12,184 bases of DNA from the NCBI GenBank assembly GCA_025353525.1, contig JANXOO010000073.1, positions 1-12,184 of the forward strand, written 5' to 3'. Source of the DNA: Schlesneria sp. (GTDB lineage: Bacteria > Planctomycetota > Planctomycetia > Planctomycetales > Planctomycetaceae). Made by a program: the position numbers and the translations under genes. Of the stretch, positions 1 to 5,086 are shown piece after piece. The number at the start of each line of letters is the position of its first letter. The first letter of the stretch is position 1. Below the pieces are notes generated by a model that worked only from the letters and a program-made list of their open reading frames with translations, searched no databases and was not told where the DNA came from.

Positions 1-65
1 CTTTCCAGCAATTGTCAGAGGTTGTAGTGGCCTCAAGTCAGGCTGCGCGAAGTATCACTGAAATT

Positions 66-70
66 GAGGT
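66..70 (+). promoter_or_regulatory. Ribosome binding site deciding the GTG start of the DUF1501 gene
   Basis: GAGGT lies 4-5 nt before the GTG at 75. The alternative in-frame TTG at 12 has only 11 visible upstream bases and no purine-rich site. This favours a 483-aa protein whose Tat motif is close to the N-terminus, as usual in the family. Confidence 0.5.
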
Positions 71-74
71 CATC

Positions 75-1526
75 GTGAATTTCCGGAAACTCGTTGAACT
101 GCCCGCCACAAGGCGTGAGTTTCTTTCACGGTCGGGAACCGGGTTGGGGACTCTGGGTCTGGCCGGACTGCTTGGAAATCCCGCATCCAGTGCTGCGTCA
201 AACACGCCTGTACCCGGATTGCTGTCGCCGATGGCATCAAAGTCGGCTCATTTTGCAGGAAAAGCGAAACATGTCATTCATATTTTTCTGAATGGCGGGC
301 CATCGCATGTCGATACATTCGACCCCAAACCGTCGCTGGCGAAGTTTTCCGGTCAGGTGTTGCCGACTCCGAATTTGCCGACCGAGCGAAAAACCGGTGC
401 CGCGATGGCGTCGCCTTTCACATTCAAAAAGTACGGACAAAGTGGCATCGAGGTCAGCGAACTCTTCCAACATACTGCAGGACATATCGACGACATTTGC
501 GTGATTCGTTCGATGCACGCTGAAGTGCCGAATCACGAACCGTCGCTGATGTTGATGAACTGTGGTGACGGACGCCTGCCACGACCCAGTTTCGGGTCGT
601 GGGTGACTTACGGACTGGGGACCGAAAATCAGAACCTGCCAGGATTTATTGCCATGTGTCCAAACGGGCTGCCGATTACAGGTGCCCAAAACTGGCGAGC
701 CTCGTTTTTACCCGGTGTCTATCAGGGGACGTACATTGATACGCGGCATCGCGAGATCGAAAAGCTGATCGAAAATATTCGCAATGATCAGATCAGTCGA
801 CCGGAACAACGCAAGCAACTCGACTTGCTGCAGGAGCTGAATCGTCGACATGCCGATCAGAGGGCGCACGAAGCCGCCCTGGAATCGCGAATTCATTCTT
901 TCGAATTGGCATACCGGATGCAAATCGAAGCGACCGACGCCTTCGACATCCAGCAGGAACCGAAACACATCCTCGAAGCATACGGCGACGGTATTCAGGC
1001 GAGGCAATTGCTGATCGCTCGCCGACTGATCGAACGTGGTGTCCGATTTGTCCAGTTGTGGCACGGCGAAGGGCAACCGTGGGACAATCACGACGATCTT
1101 GAAGTCAATCATCGCAGACTGGCGGGCGAGTGCGACAAAGCGATTGGGGCACTTTTGACGGATCTCAAGGAACGAGGCTTGCTGGACGAAACCCTGGTGT
1201 TGTGGGGCGGAGAATTTGGTCGAACACCCACCGTCGAGTTGCCGACACCTGGTGCCAATGCCGGAAAAATCAACGGCCGCGATCACAATCATCACGGGTT
1301 CACTGTCTGGATGGCGGGGGGCGGCGTCAAAGGGGGCTATGTTCATGGAGCCACTGACGAATTCGGGTTCCGTGCGGTCGACAAAAAAGTCTCGATCCAC
1401 GATTTGCACGCAACAATGTTGCACCTGCTGGGATTCGATCATGAACGTCTGACATACCGGTATGCTGCCCGGGACTTTCGCCTGACCGATGTCTATGGAG
1501 AAGTCGTCAAGGATTTGCTCGCATGA
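75..1526 (+). CDS. DUF1501 family protein with Tat-type signal
   Basis: This is a DUF1501 protein, a family with an alkaline-phosphatase/sulfatase-like fold that is abundant in planctomycetes; no substrate is established. The GTG at 75 (483 aa) is chosen because GAGG lies 5 nt upstream and the protein then begins shortly before the Tat-like motif TRREFLSRSG (residues 12-21) and a hydrophobic stretch ending near SSAAS. Family landmarks include HIFLNGGPSHVDTFDPKP (about 69-86), GGEFGRTP (378-385) and GRDHNHHGF (401-409), all rich in candidate metal-binding Asp and His. The C-terminal HATMLHLLGFDHERLTYRY segment is also typical, and the length fits the family. The frame is open to the left window edge, so a longer N-terminus from TTG at 12 or beyond is possible but has no ribosome site in view. 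The stop overlaps the next gene by 4 nt. Family is certain; molecular role is inferred only from fold. Confidence 0.93.
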   Translation: MNFRKLVELPATRREFLSRSGTGLGTLGLAGLLGNPASSAASNTPVPGLLSPMASKSAHFAGKAKHVIHIFLNGGPSHVDTFDPKPSLAKFSGQVLPTPNLPTERKTGAAMASPFTFKKYGQSGIEVSELFQHTAGHIDDICVIRSMHAEVPNHEPSLMLMNCGDGRLPRPSFGSWVTYGLGTENQNLPGFIAMCPNGLPITGAQNWRASFLPGVYQGTYIDTRHREIEKLIENIRNDQISRPEQRKQLDLLQELNRRHADQRAHEAALESRIHSFELAYRMQIEATDAFDIQQEPKHILEAYGDGIQARQLLIARRLIERGVRFVQLWHGEGQPWDNHDDLEVNHRRLAGECDKAIGALLTDLKERGLLDETLVLWGGEFGRTPTVELPTPGANAGKINGRDHNHHGFTVWMAGGGVKGGYVHGATDEFGFRAVDKKVSIHDLHATMLHLLGFDHERLTYRYAARDFRLTDVYGEVVKDLLA

Positions 1527-2551
1527 GCGACAATCCTCAGGGACCGCCAACGGTGATTTCTCCGGGGAAAGCAACGGTTCGATTCAAATGGTTGCGAACG
1601 TCGCGACGACTTTTCGCTCGTCTGATTTGGGTCTTCAGCCTGACGGGACTCTTGCTCCGCGTGACAGTTCGCGACCGATTCCATCCTTTGGCGTTGATTT
1701 TCTATGCCACACCGATTCCCGCCTTACCGATCTGGCATCTGCTGGCAATCGTAGCATGGGGACGGAGCAAAAAGGCAACGTCGTTTCGAACCCGCTTGTC
1801 GCCGAATCTCGTCAATGCAGTCCTTCTGTCCGGTCTGATTGTTTGGGCGTATCGTTCGGAGTACGTCGATCAGGCGATTCCTGCAGCCCCGAACGAACTT
1901 CAAATTGTTTTTTGGAATGCCGCTCACAGTGCGTCAGGCGTGCCTCATGTTGCATCGCAACTTCGGGAATGGAACCCGGACATCATCGGTCTGGTAGAAG
2001 CCGACCGGAAGAATTACCTCATCGCTGACGAATGGACCCGGGAATTCCCGGAATATGACGTTGCCGGAACGGTCTTCGGTGGATTGCTCGCAGTTCGCGG
2101 AACAATCCTCAGGCAACAAAGTCATGTGCTGAAACCGACTTCCTGGTGCCAGCAATTCGACGTGCGTGTCGACGACCATGAGTTCACGGTGTTGCTGGTC
2201 GATATTTCAAGCCGATTGAGTCAATCTCGCAGCACGCCGCTGCAGGATCTGGCCGTTCTGGCAGAGAGTCTTTCAACCAGACCATTGATGATCATGGGAG
2301 ATTTCAATACACCGGACGATTCCGTCTGGTTCGTCCCTTTGAAAGCCCATTGTCGTGAGCTGTTTCGAAATTGGGGACGCGGTTATGCTGCGACATGGCC
2401 AATCCCGTTCCCGGTGTTGTGCCTCGATCAGATGTGGGTGAACGAGTCAGTCGCCCCTTCCATTTGCGACCATTACTGGTCGTACTTAAGCGATCATCGT
2501 CCGGTGCATGCGAGTATCTCGTTTCGCGATTTGCCACGTCGCCCGAATTAA
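1523..2551 (+). CDS. Membrane-anchored endonuclease/exonuclease/phosphatase (EEP) family protein
   Basis: The 342-aa protein has an N-terminal membrane part and a C-terminal EEP (DNase I-like) domain. Hydrophobic segments lie at about residues 31-48, 54-79 and 95-110. The EEP domain starts near 125 and carries the expected metal/phosphate motifs: FWNAAH (N132), the acidic residue of GLVEAD (E159), MGDFNTPD (D260, N262), LDQMWVN (D302) and the terminal SDHRPVHA (D324, H325). Proteins of this layout are usually metal-dependent phosphodiesterases, acting on nucleic acids, phospholipids or other phosphodiesters. With this topology the catalytic domain is probably held at the membrane, on a side I cannot determine. 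The ATG lies inside the stop of the DUF1501 gene (ATGA, 4-nt overlap), which indicates translational coupling. Domain identity is strong; the substrate is unknown. Confidence 0.9.
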   Translation: MSDNPQGPPTVISPGKATVRFKWLRTSRRLFARLIWVFSLTGLLLRVTVRDRFHPLALIFYATPIPALPIWHLLAIVAWGRSKKATSFRTRLSPNLVNAVLLSGLIVWAYRSEYVDQAIPAAPNELQIVFWNAAHSASGVPHVASQLREWNPDIIGLVEADRKNYLIADEWTREFPEYDVAGTVFGGLLAVRGTILRQQSHVLKPTSWCQQFDVRVDDHEFTVLLVDISSRLSQSRSTPLQDLAVLAESLSTRPLMIMGDFNTPDDSVWFVPLKAHCRELFRNWGRGYAATWPIPFPVLCLDQMWVNESVAPSICDHYWSYLSDHRPVHASISFRDLPRRPN

Positions 2552-2615
2552 GTCGTTTGCACCAGTTGGTTGGCGAGCGTTGTGGACGATGCACCGTGGT
2601 GGACACTATGAATTT

Positions 2616-2653
2616 CGATTCCTCAGAAGGCAGCCCCGCCGGAATCGCTTTTT
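2616..2653 (+). terminator. Candidate rho-independent terminator after the DUF1501-EEP operon
   Basis: CGATTCC (2616-2622) pairs perfectly with GGAATCG (2641-2647). A further GGC/GCC pair (2629-2631 with 2638-2640) stacks on the stem with a 6-nt bulge between. The stem is followed by CTTTTT. It starts about 65 nt past the EEP stop, where an operon terminator would be expected. The bulge and short T run keep confidence moderate. Confidence 0.42.
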
Positions 2654-2713
2654 GACAATCGAAAAAAAATCCTGGCCGTGAATTCAGCCAACGTTTTTCA
2701 CTACAACCCGCAC

Positions 2714-2802
2714 AAACGTGAAAATCAGCCCGATATCGCATAACCATAGACTACAAATCGGAATTTGATGTGTATTTCGCCTCCATTTCACGTTTTAACG
2801 TG
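2714..2802. repeat. Inverted AACGTG-containing elements upstream of the HEPN gene
   Basis: AAACGTGAAA (2714-2723) recurs as its exact reverse complement TTTCACGTTT (2786-2795). The second copy is also half of a compact palindrome, CACGTT-TT-AACGTG (2789-2802). The region therefore holds three AACGTG half-sites just before the HEPN gene start. It could be an operator overlapping the promoter or 5' leader. The sequence is AT-rich and no clear -35/-10 pair was found, so a regulatory role is an inference. Confidence 0.35.
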
Positions 2803-2806
2803 TAAT

Positions 2807-2812
2807 GGGGGA
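2807..2812 (+). promoter_or_regulatory. Ribosome binding site favouring the ATG at 2820
   Basis: GGGGGA lies 7 nt before the ATG at 2820. The in-frame ATG at 2805 overlaps this purine run and has no ribosome site of its own upstream. The later ATG is therefore preferred; the two proteins differ by only 5 residues. Confidence 0.5.
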
Positions 2813-2819
2813 TGTTTCG

Positions 2820-3710
2820 ATGATTTCTGACCACCAGCGAATCGGTATCGCACTCGACGAATTGTCGGTGGGGGTGGTTGATTTCTTTGGACAGGAACTA
2901 CGCGATGCTTATGGAGAGGGTTGGGAAACAACGGCGCGTTCGAGTATCCGCAGTCAGGCGACGCTTCCGCAAAGCGAATTTCGATGGGACGCGCAGGCGA
3001 TTCTGACCGTCATGTGGGACCTGTGGAACCCGGTTTTCCGGAAAAAACTGGGGATCATCGAACGGAGTATCGTGAGCGAATTGCGAGAATTCCGTAATCG
3101 TTGGGCACATCAGGCCGCATGTTCCGAAGACGATTGCTATCGGGTGCTGGACAACGTCCAGCGGCTTCTTGTCGCATGCGGCGCCAGGGATTCGGCCGCA
3201 CAGATTGAAGAACACAAACTCGAAGTGCTGCGACAAAAACTGGGGCGGCGGGTTAACAAAGAACTCGCTCGCTCGCGATTCAACCGATCGAGATTGATCG
3301 ATTCGTGTCTTTACGCCGTGTGCGCAGTCGCGATTGCCGCTGTCATGATCCAGGTTTGGGGGCACCGGCATCCATCGGTTTCCGGATTTGTCGTTGGATT
3401 CACGATGTTCGTTTTCTGCTACCTGGTCTTCAAGCGTTTTCAGTCGAACCCGCCAGCCTATGGCGTTCACGAATGTAGTAAATGCAGCAAGGTCATCTAC
3501 ACAGAAAATTGCCCCTACTGCGATTCCGCAACACACGCGGTCACTCAGCATTCCGACACGATCAGCCCTGCTTTGATTCCATCGGGGAAACGAGGAGTTC
3601 TAAGGCTGATATACTTCGCGCGGACTGGTTTGAGGCCATTGAAAAATAAAGCGACATCTGGAAGCTGCCGCAGTGACGTTGGTTTCGCTTCGAACGCGGA
3701 AGTGGACTAA
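2820..3710 (+). CDS. Swt1-like HEPN domain protein with two membrane helices and a zinc ribbon
   Basis: From ATG 2820 the product is 296 aa. Residues about 5-140 resemble the Swt1-type HEPN domain: an opening helix (RIGIALDELSVGVVDFFGQE), the core AQAILTVMWDLWNPVFRKKL, then SELREFRNRWAHQ. The last contains R92-x4-H97, the RX4H motif used for RNA cleavage by many HEPN ribonucleases. A basic, helical linker (about 128-158) leads to two likely membrane helices (about 160-181 and 186-205). After these comes a zinc-ribbon-like HECSKCSK...NCPYCD (C219, C222, C231, C234) and a basic tail rich in Ser, Lys and Arg. HEPN domains of this type occur in RNases and in antiphage or toxin proteins, often fused to ATPases or nucleases; here it is a stand-alone membrane protein. 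There is no antitoxin-like small gene beside it. It ends 95 nt before the convergent thioredoxin gene. HEPN assignment is by pattern recognition; function is unknown. Confidence 0.8.
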   Translation: MISDHQRIGIALDELSVGVVDFFGQELRDAYGEGWETTARSSIRSQATLPQSEFRWDAQAILTVMWDLWNPVFRKKLGIIERSIVSELREFRNRWAHQAACSEDDCYRVLDNVQRLLVACGARDSAAQIEEHKLEVLRQKLGRRVNKELARSRFNRSRLIDSCLYAVCAVAIAAVMIQVWGHRHPSVSGFVVGFTMFVFCYLVFKRFQSNPPAYGVHECSKCSKVIYTENCPYCDSATHAVTQHSDTISPALIPSGKRGVLRLIYFARTGLRPLKNKATSGSCRSDVGFASNAEVD

Positions 3711-3805
3711 CAAACGAAACCTCAGTCCGGACCGCGAGCACTATAAAGCGACTGTCGGCGAAATTCAGGTAATCGTCGGCATGCGTCAACCGCTGTAACG
3801 GATTC

Positions 3806-4756
3806 TCACCGCATGACGGTTCGCTCGACCTGATCGGCTTTCAGTGCATGTTGCAGGCGGATGTATTTCTCGGGATTCGCCTTGAATTGCTTGCGGCGTT
3901 CGTCCGACTTGAAGAGAAATAATTCATCGTCGAAGAACGCTCCGAAACGAATGTCTCCTGCCACCGCTTTGTCGGATTCCCAGAGTATCACAGGGTCACA
4001 GCCCAGCAGTTTTGGCGCGTAGGATTCGGGGTTATTGCGGAATTCAACAAGTTCTTCCCGCGACACAAGATGATAGGTCACCTCTTTGTAATCCCAGGAA
4101 AACCTGGGCGAGCCGCGATTCCACTGCCGATTCTTCGTCAGAGCGATCGGGCTGAATCCGTTGAGGCCTACCAGGGGCTGTGCATCACCTAATTCGAGTT
4201 GCCCCGTCACAACTCCCGCAGCGGTCTGTGCCACGTCGTTATTTTCCCGCGACCTTGTGACAATCAGGTCGCCAGCATGTGCTTTGACAAATCTCGCTTC
4301 CGCCTGGGATGCATTGGCGAAGTAGCCGTTTTGGTCTTGATAACCGGCATGCATCGCAATCACGCGACCGGACAGAGAATCGACGATGACATCGCTGGGA
4401 AGAGTTTCGACGTTATACTGTCGGACGAGATCTTGACGATGGTCCGAATTGACTTTGACGGCAATAAACCGGTTGCCGAGCAGGTCCTTAATCGTTGAGG
4501 TTGTGAAGACTTCCCGTTCCATCCGTTGGCATGGAACGCACCAGTCCGCGTAAAAATGGACCAGCAATGGCAGTTTCTTCTCTTCCGCTTCGGTGAGCGC
4601 GGACTTGAAATCCGTTTTGAAGACTGAACCGGATTCTGACCCGACAACCCGCGATGTTGTTGCCAGAATGACAACAATCAAACCCGTTGCAATAAACAGC
4701 AGCCGACGCCACTCGGAATCGCCACTGGTCACTCTCCCGACATTTGCTTGCGACAT
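3806..4756 (-). CDS. Thioredoxin-fold protein with two C-terminal YHS-like repeats
   Basis: The 316-aa protein begins with a hydrophobic segment (about 18-38, FIATGLIVVILATT) that is either a signal peptide or a membrane anchor. A thioredoxin-fold domain follows (about 45-160), with LLVHFYADWCVPCQRME supplying the C73-x2-C76 redox pair and TLPSD giving the probable cis-proline (P120). The early part resembles the DsbD C-terminal/thioredoxin_7 type that attacks disulfides outside the cytoplasm. Two related YHS-like units come next: 197-249, opening with GLNGFSPIAL and closing with NNPESYAP, and 250-300, opening with LGCDPVILW and closing with ANPEKYIR. Thioredoxin-YHS combinations are seen in planctomycetes; metal or redox roles are only guesses. 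ATG 4756 has GGGGA 7 nt upstream. The gene is divergent from the dehydrogenase operon and convergent with the HEPN gene. Confidence 0.87.
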   Translation of the reverse strand: MSQANVGRVTSGDSEWRRLLFIATGLIVVILATTSRVVGSESGSVFKTDFKSALTEAEEKKLPLLVHFYADWCVPCQRMEREVFTTSTIKDLLGNRFIAVKVNSDHRQDLVRQYNVETLPSDVIVDSLSGRVIAMHAGYQDQNGYFANASQAEARFVKAHAGDLIVTRSRENNDVAQTAAGVVTGQLELGDAQPLVGLNGFSPIALTKNRQWNRGSPRFSWDYKEVTYHLVSREELVEFRNNPESYAPKLLGCDPVILWESDKAVAGDIRFGAFFDDELFLFKSDERRKQFKANPEKYIRLQHALKADQVERTVMR

Positions 4757-4763
4757 CTTCCGA

Positions 4764-4768
4764 TCCCC
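4764..4768 (-). promoter_or_regulatory. Ribosome binding site of the thioredoxin/YHS gene
   Basis: On the minus strand GGGGA sits 7 nt before ATG 4756. It supports that start and thus a short N-terminal tail before the hydrophobic signal/anchor segment. Confidence 0.45.
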
Positions 4769-4938
4769 GTCCCGCCTCGTGCTGCCGACTCAAAGGCCCT
4801 TTTTGATATCGGCGGACGGGATCGGATCAGGCGTCAACGAAATCGCCGATTTTCGGCAATTTCTGCTTCGGCTTGACGGAACTGCCGAGTTTGACGCGCG
4901 AGCAGGGCAGTTTTCGAATGGAACCGCTATTGAAGTCG

Positions 4939-4994
4939 CCTCGGAAAGTTTCCACGTGCCTCGGAAAGTTTCCACGTGCCTTGGAAAGTTTCCG
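4939..4994. repeat. Three tandem 20-bp repeats, each with a GGAAAGTTTCC dyad
   Basis: Copies 1 (4939-4958) and 2 (4959-4978) are identical, CCTCGGAAAGTTTCCACGTG. Copy 3 (4979-4994) keeps the core with one C-to-T change and then diverges. Each core GGAAAGTTTCC (4943-4953, 4963-4973, 4983-4993) is an inverted repeat about a central G. CACGTG, also self-complementary, follows in copies 1 and 2. A 20-bp pitch puts successive cores close to the same face of the helix, as expected for cooperative binding of a dimeric regulator. The array ends about 90 nt before the dehydrogenase start. There are no spacers, so it is not a CRISPR. Confidence 0.85.
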
Positions 4995-5023
4995 CAATGA
5001 AACGTGTCGTGCAGTGGGATTAC

Positions 5024-5037
5024 GCGCGAATTCGCGC
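5024..5037. repeat. Perfect 14-bp palindrome GCGCGAATTCGCGC
   Basis: The sequence equals its own reverse complement over 14 bp. It abuts an 11-bp dyad, GCTATTATAGC (5036-5046), that shares two bases with it. Both lie between the repeat array and the dehydrogenase start. This could be an operator over the promoter, with TATTAT at 5038-5043 as a possible -10, but no -35 was recognised. Confidence 0.6.
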
Positions 5038-5071
5038 TATTATAGCCTGAATGGCGAAACGGCGATTCAGT

Positions 5072-5076
5072 GGAGA
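5072..5076 (+). promoter_or_regulatory. Ribosome binding site favouring the ATG at 5087
   Basis: GGAGA lies 10 nt before ATG 5087, a slightly long but usable spacing. The earlier in-frame ATG at 5051 has no purine-rich site and directly follows the palindromes. Confidence 0.4.
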
Positions 5077-5086
5077 CCCGAGCGAC

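Larger units (their letters stand above)
4757..5086. other. Divergent intergenic region between thioredoxin/YHS and dehydrogenase genes
   Basis: This 330-nt stretch separates two divergent transcription units, so it should contain both promoters. I see no convincing small gene. It contains the 20-bp repeat array (4939-4994), a 14-bp palindrome (5024-5037) and an overlapping 11-bp dyad GCTATTATAGC (5036-5046). The dyad includes TATTAT on the plus strand and TATAAT on the minus strand, either of which could be a -10 element, but neither has a recognisable -35 at 17 nt. A small hairpin GCCGA-TTT-TCGGC lies at 4845-4857 with no T run. Regulatory use is inferred from position. Confidence 0.5.

Noticed and set aside
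12..74. TTG start at 12 for the DUF1501 protein
   Set aside because: No ribosome site is visible, and it would put 21 extra residues before an already typical Tat N-terminus. GTG at 75 has GAGG in the right place.
708..1574. 288-codon minus-strand open frame opposite the DUF1501 gene
   Set aside because: It lies antisense to a gene with unmistakable family motifs, and its translation shows no recognisable domain.
2652..2657. TTGACA as a -35 box for the HEPN gene
   Set aside because: No -10-like hexamer occurs 16-18 bp downstream, and it overlaps the T run of the candidate terminator.
4939..4994. Possible CRISPR array or origin iterons
   Set aside because: The repeats are contiguous with no spacers, only three copies exist, and there is no cas, rep or DnaA-box context.
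4593..5000. Plus-strand 135-codon frame across the thioredoxin 5' end and the intergenic repeats
   Set aside because: Half of it is antisense to the thioredoxin gene, and the rest translates the non-coding repeat array.
5039..5044. TATAAT on the minus strand as the thioredoxin gene promoter
   Set aside because: No -35 hexamer at the right distance, and it would create a leader of nearly 300 nt. Left as a possibility within the palindrome finding only.
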